Origin: Mycobacterium sp. DL440 | GTDB lineage: Bacteria; Actinomycetota; Actinomycetes; Mycobacteriales; Mycobacteriaceae | Length of the DNA: 64,000 nt | Assembly: GCF_011745145.1 (NCBI RefSeq) | Contig: NZ_CP050191.1 | Span: 2,430,718 to 2,494,717 of the forward strand | Direction of reading: 5' to 3' | In this document: in pieces, positions 35,959-55,760 of the stretch | How the letters are laid out: each line of letters starts with the position of its first letter | How positions within the stretch are numbered: the first letter of the stretch is position 1 | Made by a program: the position numbers and the translations under genes | Notes under the pieces: generated by a model | Database searches by the model: none | Seen by the model: only the letters and a program-made list of their open reading frames with translations | Told to the model about the DNA's origin: nothing

Positions 35959-36993
35959 GTGCCCGAATTGCGCGCAGCTACCGTCGGCGGCATCGCCTGC
36001 CTCGGTGAAGCGCTGCTCCTGGCCGGTACTCAAGGGGAATTGCACCTGGCCGGTACTCAGGCTGGACTGCACCTGGCCGGTGCGGAAGCCAACGTCGCGG
36101 CCGGCCTCGTCGCCTGGGGCATCCCCGCTTTCTTCATCGGCCGGCTCGGCGACGACGAACACGGGGCCCTGATCAGATCCGAGTTGACCGCCCGCGGAAT
36201 CGACCTCTCCGCTGTCGAGATCGATCCAGCCCGCCCCACCGGGCACTACGCAAAAGTGGCCGCACCGCACAGCACGGGGGAGCCGCGCAGCGTCATCCGG
36301 TACAACCGGGCGGGGTCGGCAGCGTCGGCAATGACACCTGAATTCCTGGACGCGCCGGCGGTTGCGACCGCATTCGCGCACGCATCGGTGGTGCACTGCA
36401 GCGGCATCACCCCGGCCCTGTCGACGAGCTGTCGGGCCATGATGCGCCGACTGCTGACCGAGCGACCCGGCATTGCCGGGCCGGTGAGTTTCGATGTGAG
36501 CTGGCGTGAACAGCTGTGGCCCGACGGCGACACCGCCGAACTGGTCGCGCTGGCCAACCAGGCCGACGTGGTGTTGATGGGTGTCGACGAGGCGCTCCGC
36601 GTCATGGGAACCGACGACCCAATTGCCTTGCGCCGCATCTTGCCGGACCCCGCGACGCTGGTCATCAAGGACGGTGCGGATCAGGCGCTGGCCGTCGACT
36701 GCTCCGGCGAGGAGTTCGTGGTTCCCGCGCTGTGTGTCGAGGTCGTGGAATCAGTCGGCGCCGGCGACGCCTTCGCCGCCGGATTCCTCAGCGGCGTCAT
36801 CCTCGATGAAGATCCGGAATCATGCCTGCGGCGCGGCCACATCGGAGCCGCCGTCACCCTCACTGTCGCGGCGGATTTCGCGCCGGCACCGCCCGGCGAG
36901 CTGATCGAGCACCTGCTCACCTGCACGGACGGGGAGTGGGCTGCGACGAGGGTGAGCGAGGCTGGGTTTTCGGTGTGCGGGGGCAGGCGGTGA
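35959..36993 (+). CDS. PfkB-family sugar kinase (2-keto-3-deoxygluconate kinase-like)
   Basis: 344 residues. ATP-dependent sugar kinase with the N-terminal strand GGIACLGEALLLAGT, the substrate motif GAEANVAAGLVAWGI, and the anion-hole/catalytic motif ESVGAGDAFAAGFLSG near the C-terminus (catalytic Asp in GAGD). KDG kinases are the closest type by context. Just before the substrate motif is a 27-bp tandem repeat that adds about 18 residues (LAGTQGELH LAGTQAGLH), which is unusual for the fold. GTG 35959 follows GAGGA; upstream in-frame sequence crosses the operator. Its stop overlaps the IclR start (GTGA). Confidence 0.85.
   Translation: MPELRAATVGGIACLGEALLLAGTQGELHLAGTQAGLHLAGAEANVAAGLVAWGIPAFFIGRLGDDEHGALIRSELTARGIDLSAVEIDPARPTGHYAKVAAPHSTGEPRSVIRYNRAGSAASAMTPEFLDAPAVATAFAHASVVHCSGITPALSTSCRAMMRRLLTERPGIAGPVSFDVSWREQLWPDGDTAELVALANQADVVLMGVDEALRVMGTDDPIALRRILPDPATLVIKDGADQALAVDCSGEEFVVPALCVEVVESVGAGDAFAAGFLSGVILDEDPESCLRRGHIGAAVTLTVAADFAPAPPGELIEHLLTCTDGEWAATRVSEAGFSVCGGRR
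36019..36082 (+). repeat. 27-bp in-frame tandem repeat inside the kinase gene
   Basis: Two full units (36019-36045 and 36046-36072) start CTGGCCGGTACTCA and differ at few bases; a third partial unit CTGGCCGGTG follows at 36073. Each unit encodes nine residues, LAGTQ(G/A)(E/G)LH. Confidence 0.9.
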
Positions 36994-37739
36994 GCCAGAG
37001 CGTCGCGCGTGCCCTGCAGTTGTTGATTCAGCTCGGCAACGGCCCGGCCGGCCTGGATGAGCTGGCGGCCGCCACGGAAGTGCACAAGACCACCGTGATG
37101 AGGCTGCTGCGTACTCTCTCCGACGAGCGGTTCACCTTCCGCGACAACAACAACCGGTATCACCTCGGATCACGGATCTTCGAACTCGCCGCCCACGGCA
37201 CCGATCAGCGGGAGATCCGCCAGATCGCCTCGCGGTACCTCGTCGGGTTCAATCGCGAGTACGGCCGCAGCACCCATCTCGCCGCGATGGAAGGTAGCGA
37301 CATCGTGTACATCGACAAGCTCGAATCGCACGATCAGATCCGCATGTACTCGCGAATCGGCTTGACCGCCAACCTGAATTCCACCGCCGTCGCCAAGGTG
37401 ATTCTCGCTGACCTGTCCGATGCCGAACTGCTGTCGATCGTCGCCGCGATGGACTTCACCCGGCGTGCTGCGAACACCATCACCACGCCGGAGGCATATC
37501 TGCGGGAAATCGAGACCGTCCGCGCACAGGGCTGGGCGCAGGACCGTGAAGAGAACGAGCCGTCGATCAACTGCGTGGGGGCACCGATCCGCGGCGCGAA
37601 TGGCCGTGTCGTCGCGGCGGTCTCGGTGTCGGTGCCCGACGTGGTGCTGCCCTTCGAGCAGGTGTTGGAACTCCTGCCGCCGCTGCGGGCGGTAACCCGG
37701 CGCATCTCGGCTGAGTGCGGTTACCATCCACCCGCCTGA
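36990..37739 (+). CDS. IclR-family transcriptional regulator
   Basis: 249 residues. The N-terminal winged helix SVARALQLLIQLGNGPAGLD then ELAAATEVHKTTVMRLLRTL is followed by the IclR effector domain (HLAAMEGSDIVYIDKLES, STAVAKVILADL, and the late CVGAPIRGANGRVVAAVSVS). Such domains bind small carboxylates or sugar acids. It overlaps the kinase stop by GTGA, and an IclR-like operator lies upstream of the kinase, so self-regulation of the cluster is likely. GTG 36990 is the overlap start; the open frame upstream is inside the kinase gene. Confidence 0.9.
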   Translation: MSQSVARALQLLIQLGNGPAGLDELAAATEVHKTTVMRLLRTLSDERFTFRDNNNRYHLGSRIFELAAHGTDQREIRQIASRYLVGFNREYGRSTHLAAMEGSDIVYIDKLESHDQIRMYSRIGLTANLNSTAVAKVILADLSDAELLSIVAAMDFTRRAANTITTPEAYLREIETVRAQGWAQDREENEPSINCVGAPIRGANGRVVAAVSVSVPDVVLPFEQVLELLPPLRAVTRRISAECGYHPPA

Positions 37740-37785
37740 TCCAGCCCGCACACATCGAAAACAGGAAAACAGAGGAGATTCCACC

Positions 37786-38190
37786 GTGTCCGATTCGCAG
37801 GTCATCCGTACCGACGACGCACCGGCACCCGCTCACACCTTCAGCCAAGGCATCCGTAAGGGCGGCTTCCTCCAGGTGTCGGGGCAGGGGCCGATGGACC
37901 CCGCGACCAACACCTACATCGGCGAAGGCGACGTCAAGGGACAGACGCGCCGGACGTTGGAGAACGTCAAGGCGATCCTGGCCGCCGGTGGCGCCGGTGT
38001 CGATGACGTCCTGATGTTCCGGGTCTACCTCACCAAGCGCGAGGATTTCGCGGCCATGAACGAGGTATACGGCGAGTTCGTCGCCGAGAACGTGAAGTCC
38101 GGCCAGCTTCCTTGCCGGACAACGATATTCGTCGACCTCCCGCACGAGGTCATGCTGGTGGAGATCGACGCGCTCGCCGTCGCGGGTTGA
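37786..38190 (+). CDS. RidA/YjgF family enamine deaminase
   Basis: 134 residues. RidA fold: HTFSQGIRKGGFLQVSGQGP, then NVKAILAAGGAGVDDVLMFR, and the conserved Arg in LPCRTTIFVDLPHEVMLVEI, which binds the carboxylate of enamine/imine intermediates. RidA proteins hydrolyse the enamine released by PLP deaminases, fitting the D-serine-dehydratase-like gene in this cluster. It follows the IclR gene by 46 bases with GAGGAG as ribosome site and is probably in the same operon. The next gene is convergent. Confidence 0.9.
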   Translation: MSDSQVIRTDDAPAPAHTFSQGIRKGGFLQVSGQGPMDPATNTYIGEGDVKGQTRRTLENVKAILAAGGAGVDDVLMFRVYLTKREDFAAMNEVYGEFVAENVKSGQLPCRTTIFVDLPHEVMLVEIDALAVAG

Positions 38191-38199
38191 CCGGGAAGG

Positions 38200-39438
38200 C
38201 TAGCTGAGCAAACCCCGTGCCACGTGGGTGATCTGCACTTCGTTGCTGCCGGCGTAGATCATCAGCGACTTCGCATCACGTGCCAACTGCTCCACCCGGT
38301 ACTCGGTCATGTAGCCATTGCCGCCGAACAGCTGCACCGCCTCCATCGCGACGTCGGTGGCCGCCTGCGAGCAGTACCACTTGATCGCGGAGGCCTCGGC
38401 GAGGGAGATCGGGGCGCCCTTCTCGGCGGATTCGATGACGCGGAACAGCATGTTGCGCACGTTCATCCGGGCCACCTCCATGTTGGCCAGCTTGAGCTGG
38501 ATCAGCTGGAACTGGCTGATCTCCTGGCCCCACAGGGTGCGGGTCTTGGCGTAGTCGACGCTCAACCGCAGGCATTCCTCGATCACGCCCAGCGCCATCG
38601 CGGCCACCCCGATGCGTTCGGCCGAGAAGTTCGATCGTGCGCTGGCCCGGCCTTCGTCGGCCCCATCGTCGGACCCTTCGGTCTCGCCGAGGAGCCGGTC
38701 ACGTCCCAGCCGGACGTTGTTGAAGAACAGCTCGCCGGTGCGCGATGAGTGAATGCCCATCTTGCGGAACGGCTTCGACTGTACGAAGCCTTCCATCCCG
38801 CGATCGAGGACGAAGGTCAGCACCTTCCGATTGCGTTTGTCCGCACCGTCACGCTCATCCAACTTCGCGTAGACCACCACGACATCGGCGTCCGGGCCGT
38901 TGGTGATGAAGGTCTTCTGGCCGTTGAGGATGTAATCGTCGCCGTCACGGGTCACATAGGACTTCATCCCGCCGAAGGCGTCCGAGCCCGAATCGGGTTC
39001 GGTGATCGCCCACGCGCCGATCTTCTCGTAGGTCACCAGCCCGGGCAGCCAGCGTTCCTGTTGGGCCAGTGTGCCGCGGCTCTGGATGGTCGACACGGTC
39101 AGGCCCAGGCTCACCCCCAGGCCGGTGACGAGGCCCATCGACACCCGGCACAGTTCGCTGATCAGGACGAATCCCATGCCCGGCGAACCGCTGCCGCCGA
39201 ACATTCCACCGCGGGCCCCCGAGGGCTTGTCCTCGCCGCTGCGCAGCTTTTCCAGTCGCTTGTCCAGCGATTCCTTGGAGAGGGTGTCAATACCGAACGT
39301 GGCGAACAGCTTTCGCACGATCGGATACGGCTCCATCTCGCCGCTTTCCAGCTCATCGAGGTGGGGCCGGATCTCCTTGTCCACGAACTCGCGTACTGCG
39401 TCCCGGACAGCGACGTCGACATCAGACCAATCAAGCAT
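38200..39438 (-). CDS. Acyl-CoA dehydrogenase
   Basis: 412 residues, FAD-dependent acyl-CoA dehydrogenase. The N-terminal helical domain is followed by the flavin-binding AWAITEPDSGSDAFGGMKSY and FITNGPDADVVVVYAKL, then helices SAERIGVAAMALGVIEECLR and the C-terminal catalytic region LMIYAGSNEVQITHVARGLL, where the Glu of GSNE is the expected base. The insert KLRSGEDKPSGARGGMFGGS near residue 65-85 is unusual and probably a disordered loop. It catalyses alpha,beta-dehydrogenation of an acyl-CoA; chain length is not predictable. The DUF2236 gene follows upstream on the same strand after 27 bases. Confidence 0.9.
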   Translation of the reverse strand: MLDWSDVDVAVRDAVREFVDKEIRPHLDELESGEMEPYPIVRKLFATFGIDTLSKESLDKRLEKLRSGEDKPSGARGGMFGGSGSPGMGFVLISELCRVSMGLVTGLGVSLGLTVSTIQSRGTLAQQERWLPGLVTYEKIGAWAITEPDSGSDAFGGMKSYVTRDGDDYILNGQKTFITNGPDADVVVVYAKLDERDGADKRNRKVLTFVLDRGMEGFVQSKPFRKMGIHSSRTGELFFNNVRLGRDRLLGETEGSDDGADEGRASARSNFSAERIGVAAMALGVIEECLRLSVDYAKTRTLWGQEISQFQLIQLKLANMEVARMNVRNMLFRVIESAEKGAPISLAEASAIKWYCSQAATDVAMEAVQLFGGNGYMTEYRVEQLARDAKSLMIYAGSNEVQITHVARGLLS

Positions 39439-39465
39439 CTCGACAGCTTAGACAGGTGTCAAAAG

Positions 39466-40485
39466 TCAGGCTGCACTGCGCCGGGCGGGCCGCCGCAACG
39501 CCGGCAGGGAAAAGGTGGTGTGCACCAGCGCGCCGGCCCGGTCCAGCAGGGTCTTGTGGCGCGGTAGGTAGTGCATCGGCAGCCCGCGGCGGTCACGGGG
39601 CGGTCCCATGAAGCCAGGTGCTTCGATCAGGGGGCCGTCGGCCGGTAGCTTCCCGGCAGCGCGGCGGTAGGCCGACAGCGCGCGCGGGTGCAGCCTGATC
39701 TCCTCGGGCACCGCGACGAATGCCAATTCGACCATCTTGCCGAAGATCCGCAGCAGGACCTCGTCGCCGGGCGTCCAACGCATCCCGGCCTTTTCCCGCA
39801 CGGCCGGGTCGAACAGGCCGGCCGCGATCCAGCGTTGCGCCCCGACAAGGGGTTTGAACAGTTGATCCCACACCGGCGTCGGCATCAGCACAAACCACGG
39901 TTTGGGGATCCGGATGGTGAAGATGTCGAGGGTGGCCCGGTTGATCTCGAGCTCGTCCCGGCACTTGGCGTCCCAGTACTCCTGAAATTCCGCCCAGGTC
40001 TTGGGAACTGGCCGCATACTCATTCCGTACATGCCGTACCACTGCACGTGCTCGTCGAACAGTTGGCACTTCTCGGCCTCGGTGAGACCGCCGCAGAAAT
40101 ACTCCGCGGTCTTGATGATGAGCATGAAGAACGTGGCGTGTGCCCAGTAGAACGTCTCGGGATTCAGCGCGTGATAGCGCCGGCCCTGGCCGTCGACGCC
40201 CTTGATGGTGTGGTGAAAGCCCTTGATCTGTGCGCCGGTGTCAGCCGCCCGGTCACCGTCGTAGACGACGCCCATGATCGGGTAGACCGACCGGGCCACC
40301 CGTTGTAGGGGTTCGCGGAGCAGGATCGAGTGTTCCTCGACGCCCGCACCGAGTTCGGGATACATGTTCTGGATCGCGCCGATCCAGACGCCCAACATCC
40401 CGGTGCGCAGATCGCCGAAGTACTTCCAGGTCAGCGAATCCGGGCCGAGTGGATCGTGCTCGCTGGTGGTGGCTCGTATGGTCAT
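39466..40485 (-). CDS. DUF2236 (MpaB-type oxygenase-like) protein, Rv1645c-like
   Basis: 339 residues, helical, of the DUF2236 group that contains fungal MpaB and latex-clearing rubber oxygenase; those bind b-type haem through a His and use a basic residue. Candidate ligand segments here are QIKGFHHTIKGVDGQGRRYH, YWAHATFFMLIIKTAEYF and DEHVQWYGMYGMSMRPVP. M. tuberculosis carries Rv1645c here. Function is unknown in mycobacteria. The gene is probably transcribed with the acyl-CoA dehydrogenase gene, and a perfect 6-4-6 palindrome lies 57 bases upstream. Confidence 0.83.
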   Translation of the reverse strand: MTIRATTSEHDPLGPDSLTWKYFGDLRTGMLGVWIGAIQNMYPELGAGVEEHSILLREPLQRVARSVYPIMGVVYDGDRAADTGAQIKGFHHTIKGVDGQGRRYHALNPETFYWAHATFFMLIIKTAEYFCGGLTEAEKCQLFDEHVQWYGMYGMSMRPVPKTWAEFQEYWDAKCRDELEINRATLDIFTIRIPKPWFVLMPTPVWDQLFKPLVGAQRWIAAGLFDPAVREKAGMRWTPGDEVLLRIFGKMVELAFVAVPEEIRLHPRALSAYRRAAGKLPADGPLIEAPGFMGPPRDRRGLPMHYLPRHKTLLDRAGALVHTTFSLPALRRPARRSAA

Positions 40486-40541
40486 TGCGTCCTCGTTGAC
40501 TCGTCATGACGTGAATCACAGCTGTGCCCAACGATAGTAGT

Positions 40542-40557
40542 GACAACGTATGTTGTC
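40542..40557. promoter_or_regulatory. Palindromic operator upstream of the DUF2236 gene
   Basis: GACAAC-GTAT-GTTGTC (40542-40557) is a perfect 16-base palindrome, extended by GTAG and TAC flanks. The size suits a TetR-type repressor. The cognate gene is not in the vicinity. Confidence 0.55.
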
Positions 40558-40701
40558 TACGACGCCACGGCGCGTCGTCGCGCACTGTTATGAGGCGGCT
40601 ACCGTGGCGCCACAGGGCTGTGACCAGCCCGATTTCCTGGCGCCCGGAAAGTGTGGGCAAACCCGCTCGTGGCGCGATTGCCGCCCGGTCCGCGCGCCAC
40701 T

Positions 40702-40707
40702 TACTCT
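40702..40707 (+). promoter_or_regulatory. -10 element for the leaderless cyclase transcript
   Basis: TACTCT fits TANNNT and is followed by six bases and GTG 40714, so +1 falls on the start codon. Confidence 0.6.
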
Positions 40708-40713
40708 TGCGCT

Positions 40714-42702
<1,989 letters not shown>

Positions 42703-42703
<1 letters not shown>

Positions 42704-45192
42704 TGCGGATTCCGTTCAGCTGGCTGCGCGAGGCCGTCCGCGCCGGTGCCCCGGACTGGGATGCCTCCGTCGAGGAACTCGAGGAGACGTTCATCCGGAT
42801 CGGCCACGAGGTCGAGGAGATCATCCCGGTCGGTCCGGTGACCGGTCCGCTGACCATCGGCCGGGTCGCCGAGATCGAGGAGCTCACCGAGTTCAAGAAG
42901 CCGATCCGGGCTTGCAAGGTCGACGTCGGGGAATCCGAGCTGCGCGACATCGTTTGTGGAGCAACGAATTTCGCGGTCGGCGACCTGGTCGTGGCGGCAC
43001 TGCCCGGCACTATTTTGCCCGGCGATTTCAAAATCGCCACCCGCAAGACCTACGGGCGGGTCTCCGACGGCATGATCTGCTCGGCATCGGAGATGAACCT
43101 GGGTGTCGAGGGGTCGGGCATCCTGGTGTTGCCGCCCGGTACCGCGGCACCGGGCACTCCGGCCGCCGAGGTCCTCGGGCTGGACGATGTGGTGTTCCAC
43201 CTGGCGATCACCCCGGATCGCGGCTACTGCCTGTCGGTGCGCGGCCTGGCGCGTGAGATCGCCTGTGCGCACGACCTGGACTTCGCTGACCTGGCCGACG
43301 TGACACCGCTGCCTGCCGAGGGGGAGGCCTGGCCGCTGACCGTGCAGCCCGGAACCGGCGTGCAGCGCTTCGGGTTACGCCCGGTCACCGGAATCGACCC
43401 CGCCGCGGTGTCGCCGTGGTGGATGCAGCGACGGTTGACGCTCAGCGGCATCCGGGCCATCTCGCCTGCCGTCGACGTGACCAACTACGTCATGCTCGAA
43501 CTCGGCCACCCGATGCACGCCCATGACAGCAGTCTGATCACCGGCGGCTTCGACGTGCGTTTCGCCCGCGATGGCGAAAAGGTGGTCACCCTCGACGATG
43601 TCGAGCGGACCTTGAACTCGGCCGACGTGTTGATCGTCGACGACGTCGCGACCGCCGCGATCGGCGGTGTGATGGGTGCGGGCACCACCGAGGTGCGCGG
43701 TTCCACCACCGATGTGCTGCTGGAGGCGGCGGTGTGGGATCCGGCGGCGGTGTCGCGCACCCAGCGTCGCCTGCACCTGGCGAGCGAGGCCGGGCGCCGT
43801 TACGAGCGGACGGTCGACCCGGCCATTTCGGTTGCCGCACTGGATCGTTGCGCCACCCTGCTGGCCGAGATCGGCGGCGGGACCGTCGAACCGAAGCTCA
43901 CGGACTGGCGCGCGGACGGGCGCACCGACTGGTCCCAACCGGCCATTCAGATCCCTGCTGACCTGCCCGACCGCACTGCGGGCGTCGAATATGCCGTCGG
44001 CACCACGGCACGCCGGCTGACCCAGATCGGCGCCGCGGTAATTGAAGCGGCCGGGTCCGATGTGCTCACCGTCACCCCGCCGAGTTGGCGGCCCGACATG
44101 CGTCAGCGTGCCGACCTCGTGGAGGAGGTGCTGCGACTGGAGGGGCTGGAGGCCATCCCGTCGGTGCTGCCGACCGCACCGGCCGGCCGTGGTCTGACCG
44201 CGGTCCAGAAGCGTCGCCGCGCGATCGGGAAGTCGCTGGCGCTGGCCGGATTCGTCGAGATCCTGCCCACGCCGTTCCTGCCCGCAGGGGTGTTCGATGC
44301 GTGGGGTCTGGCCGCCGACGATGTCCGCCGCAACACCACCAAGGTGCTCAACCCGCTGGAGGCCGACCGGCCGCAGTTGGCCACCACGTTGTTGCCCGGA
44401 TTGTTGGAAGCCTTGGGCCGCAACGTCTCTCGTGGTGCCGCCGATGTCGCACTGTTCGCGATTCAGCAGGTGGTCCATCCCACGGCCGAGACCCGGTCCG
44501 TCGAGCGCATCCCGAACGACCGGAGGCCCACCGACGAGGAGATCGCCGGGCTGGACGCCTCGTTGCCGCATCAACCGCAGCATGTCGCCGCGGTGCTGAC
44601 CGGGCTGCGCGAGCCCGCCGGACCGTGGGGCCCGGGGCGTCCGGTGGAGGCGGCCGACGCATTCGAGGCGGTCCGCGTGATCGGCCGGGCCGCCGGAGTG
44701 GAGTTCACCCTGCGCGCCGCCCAGGAGCTGCCGTGGCATCCGGGGCGTTGTGCCGAGGTGCTGGTCGGCGATACCACCGTCGGCTACGCCGGCCAGTTGC
44801 ACCCGGCGGTCGTCGAGCGGACAGGCCTGCCCAAGGGCACCTGCGCCGTTGAACTCGATCTCGATGCGATGCCGATTGTCGAGGTGCTGCCGGCACCGTC
44901 AGTGTCACCGTTCCCGGCGGTGTTCCAGGACATCAGCGTGGTTGTGGCCGACGAGGTGGCCGCGGCCGCCGTCGTCGACGCGGTGCGCGACGGGGCCGGC
45001 GAGCTGCTGGAGGACGTTCGGTTGTTCGACGTCTACACCGGCCCGCAGGTCGGCGAGGGGCGCAAGTCACTGGCCCTGGCGCTGCGGTTCCGCGCTACCG
45101 ACCGGACGCTGACCGAAGACGAAGCCAGTGCCGCCCGCGACGCGGCGGTCGCCGTGGCGGGCGAGCGGGTCGGCGCGGTCCTGCGCGGCTGA
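42703..45192 (+). CDS. pheT: Phenylalanyl-tRNA synthetase beta chain
   Basis: 829 residues. Begins [15 protein letters not shown] and has the EMAP/tRNA-binding domain ([14 protein letters not shown] region, [20 protein letters not shown]), the B3/B4 editing domain around residues 200-400 ([20 protein letters not shown]), B5, the catalytic-like core, and the C-terminal ferredoxin-like anticodon-binding domain ([40 protein letters not shown]). It edits mischarged Tyr-tRNA-Phe. Start ATG 42703 overlaps the pheS stop, so the two chains are made together. Confidence 0.97.
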
Positions 45193-45201
45193 GTCTCTCC
45201 G

Positions 45202-45259
45202 CGAGCAGACGCTGCGGTACCCAGAATCGACGCCCGATGGGTACCTACGCGTCTGCTCG
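45202..45259. repeat. Intergenic palindrome with GAGCAGACG/CGTCTGCTC ends, copy 1
   Basis: An 11-bp outer stem (45202-45212 with 45249-45259), a 3x3 internal loop, and an 8-bp inner stem GGTACCCA/TGGGTACC close a 14-base loop. No T-run follows. It shares its nine outer bases with the palindrome between argG and argH. Confidence 0.75.
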
Positions 45260-45266
45260 GCGATGA

Positions 45267-47598
<2,332 letters not shown>

Positions 47599-47602
<4 letters not shown>

Positions 47603-48473
47603 ATCAAGCCATCGAGCGCGGCGTCAAGGCCCAGGTGCTCGCCTCGGCGCTGCCGTGGCTCAAGCAACTGCACGGCAAGATCGTCGTCGTCAAGTACGGC
47701 GGCAACGCCATGACCGACGACACTCTCAAAGCGGCCTTCGCCGCCGACATGGTGTTCCTGCGCAACTGCGGCATCCATCCCGTGGTGGTGCACGGGGGCG
47801 GGCCGCAGATCAGTGCGATGCTCAAGAAGCTCGGCATCCCAGGCGATTTCAAGGGCGGCTTCCGGGTGACCACCCCGGAGGTCCTCGATGTGGCGCGCAT
47901 GGTGCTGTTCGGTCAGGTGGGCCGGGAGCTGGTCAACCTGATCAACGCCCACGGCCCGTACGCGGTGGGCCTGACCGGTGAGGACGCGCACCTGTTCACC
48001 GCGGTGCGGCGCAGCGTCACCGTGGACGGGGTGGCCACCGATATCGGGCTGGTCGGCGACGTCGAACACGTCAACGCCGGGTCCCTGCTGGATCTCATTG
48101 CCGCAGGCCGGATTCCGGTGGTCTCAACCATCGGTCCGGATGTCGACGGTGTGGTGCACAACATCAACGCCGACACCGCGGCTGCGGCGCTGGCCGAGGC
48201 CCTGGGCGCCGAGAAGCTGATCATGCTCACCGATGTGGAGGGCCTGTACACCGATTGGCCGGACCGCTCCTCGCTGGTCAACGAGATCGACACAGCGGCC
48301 CTGACACAGCTGCTGCCGTCTCTCGAATCCGGCATGGTGCCCAAGATCGAGGCCTGCCTGCGGGCGGTGGCCGGCGGGGTGCCGAGCGCGCATGTGATCG
48401 ACGGCCGCGTCGAACACTGTGTGCTCGTCGAGCTTTTCACCGATGAAGGAACTGGAACGAAAGTGGTGGCGAA

Positions 48474-48477
<4 letters not shown>
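47599..48477 (+). CDS. argB: Acetylglutamate kinase
   Basis: 292 residues, amino acid kinase fold. Second step of arginine synthesis and usual target of feedback inhibition by arginine. Phosphate-binding Gly loops are [12 protein letters not shown] and [16 protein letters not shown]. The nucleotide-site segments include [20 protein letters not shown] and [11 protein letters not shown] 47599 overlaps the argJ stop (ATGA). Confidence 0.97.
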
Positions 48478-50611
<2,134 letters not shown>

Positions 50612-50612
50612 C

Positions 50613-51089
50613 GTGAGCGCACCGACCCGCGCCGGCCGCCAGGCCCGCATCATCTCCCTCCTGTCGGCCAGGCAGGTGAGCAGCCAGACCGAACTGGCCG
50701 CCCTGCTGGGCCAGGAAGGCATCGAGGTCACCCAGGCCACGCTGTCGCGGGACCTGGAGGAACTCGGCGCGGTGAAACTGCGTGGCGCCGACGGCGGCGT
50801 CGGCGTGTATGTGGTGCCCGAGGACGGCAGCCCGGTGCGGGGTGTGTCCGGCGGCACCGAACGGTTGACCCGGTTGTTGGGGGAGTTGCTGGTATCGACG
50901 GACGCCAGCGATAACCTTGCCGTGCTGCGCACCCCGCCCGGGGCGGCGCATTACCTGGCCAGCGCGATCGATCGCGCCGCCCTGCCATATGTGGTCGGCA
51001 CCATCGCCGGTGACGACACCGTCCTGATGGTGGCGCGCGCACCGATGACCGGGGCCGAACTTGCCAACACCATCGAGAACTTGAAATAA
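50613..51089 (+). CDS. argR: Arginine repressor
   Basis: 158 residues. The N-terminal winged helix [37 protein letters not shown] binds ARG boxes. The C-terminal hexamerisation/arginine domain includes [20 protein letters not shown], where GTIAGDDT holds the arginine-binding Asp residues. It lies one base after argF and so represses its own operon through the box before argC. Confidence 0.97.
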   Translation: MSAPTRAGRQARIISLLSARQVSSQTELAALLGQEGIEVTQATLSRDLEELGAVKLRGADGGVGVYVVPEDGSPVRGVSGGTERLTRLLGELLVSTDASDNLAVLRTPPGAAHYLASAIDRAALPYVVGTIAGDDTVLMVARAPMTGAELANTIENLK

Positions 51090-51112
51090 AGCCCAAAACA
51101 AGGAGATTGCTC

Positions 51113-52312
51113 ATGTCCGAACGCGTCATCCTGGCGTACTCCGGAGGTCTGGACACCTCGGTCGCGATCAGCTGGATCGGCAAGGAGACCGGCAAAGAGG
51201 TCGTCGCCGTCGCCATCGATCTCGGCCAGGGCGGTGAGGACATGGATGTCGTGCGCCAGCGCGCCCTGGACTGCGGTGCGGTCGAGGCGGTCGTGGTCGA
51301 CGCCCGTGACGAGTTCGCCGATGAATACTGCCTTCCGACCATCAAGGCGAACGCGCTCTACATGGACCGCTACCCGCTGGTGTCGGCCATCAGCCGTCCG
51401 CTGATCGTCAAGCATCTGGTGGATGCGGCCCGCAGCCACGGCGGAACCGTCGTCGCGCACGGCTGCACCGGTAAAGGCAACGATCAGGTGCGCTTCGAGG
51501 TCGGGTTCGCCTCCCTGGCCCCCGAACTGGACGTCATCGCACCGGTTCGCGACTACGCCTGGACCCGTGAGAAGGCCATCGCGTTCGCCGAGGAGAACGC
51601 CATCCCGATCAACGTCACCAAGCGGTCGCCGTTCTCGATCGACCAGAACGTGTGGGGCCGCGCGGTCGAGACCGGGTTCCTCGAGGACCTGTGGAACGCG
51701 CCGACCAAGGACGTCTACGACTACACCCAGGACCCGACGGTCAACTTCAACGCCCCCGACGAACTGATCATCAGCTTCGACAAGGGCCGCCCCGTGGCGA
51801 TCGACGGTCGCCCGCTCAGCGTGCTGGAGATCATCCAGGAGCTCAACACCCGGGCCGGCGCCCAGGGCGTGGGCCGGCTCGATGTGGTCGAGGACCGGCT
51901 GGTCGGCATCAAGAGCCGCGAGATCTACGAGGCGCCGGGCGCCATGGTGCTGATCACCGCGCACACCGAGTTGGAGCACGTGACACTGGAGCGTGAGCTG
52001 GGCCGGTACAAGCGCGGCGTGGACCAAAAGTGGGGCGAGCTCACCTACGACGGCCTGTGGTTCAGCCCGCTGAAGCGGTCCCTGGAGGCGTTCGTCGAGC
52101 ACACGCAGGAGCACGTCTCCGGCGACATCCGGCTGGTTCTGCACGCCGGGAGCGTCATCGTCAACGGCCGCCGTTCCGGGGAGTCGCTGTACGACTTCAA
52201 CCTCGCCACCTACGACGAGGGCGACAGCTTCGACCAGAGCGCGGCCAAGGGCTTCGTGCTGCTGCACGGTTTGTCGTCCAAGATCTCGGCCAAGCGCGAC
52301 CTGGGCTTGTGA
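51113..52312 (+). CDS. argG: Argininosuccinate synthase
   Basis: 399 residues. Condenses citrulline and aspartate with ATP cleavage. The pyrophosphatase loop [18 protein letters not shown] opens the protein. Further signatures are [16 protein letters not shown] and [29 protein letters not shown] precedes ATG 51113; the in-frame TTG 51107 is less likely. It is 23 bases after argR. Confidence 0.97.
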   Translation: MSERVILAYSGGLDTSVAISWIGKETGKEVVAVAIDLGQGGEDMDVVRQRALDCGAVEAVVVDARDEFADEYCLPTIKANALYMDRYPLVSAISRPLIVKHLVDAARSHGGTVVAHGCTGKGNDQVRFEVGFASLAPELDVIAPVRDYAWTREKAIAFAEENAIPINVTKRSPFSIDQNVWGRAVETGFLEDLWNAPTKDVYDYTQDPTVNFNAPDELIISFDKGRPVAIDGRPLSVLEIIQELNTRAGAQGVGRLDVVEDRLVGIKSREIYEAPGAMVLITAHTELEHVTLERELGRYKRGVDQKWGELTYDGLWFSPLKRSLEAFVEHTQEHVSGDIRLVLHAGSVIVNGRRSGESLYDFNLATYDEGDSFDQSAAKGFVLLHGLSSKISAKRDLGL

Positions 52313-55605
<3,293 letters not shown>

Positions 55606-55760
55606 CGCCGCTGACCCTATCGTCAGGCGCCCGTGAAACCGGCATCGCATGGGGCCGCAGGCGGCGTCGGAGTGATCAAGTCGGGCATCGGTTGCTGTTG
55701 TGCCATGATGACGACGTCGATCAGGGGTCGGGGCGAGTCTTGACGTAGGGGAGCAAGCTG

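Noticed and set aside
43375..44802. 475-codon frame antisense to pheT; similarly 49469-50932 (antisense to argF) and 54091-55614 (antisense to the ABC-F gene)
   Set aside because: Mirror frames of strongly biased genes with no start signals of their own.
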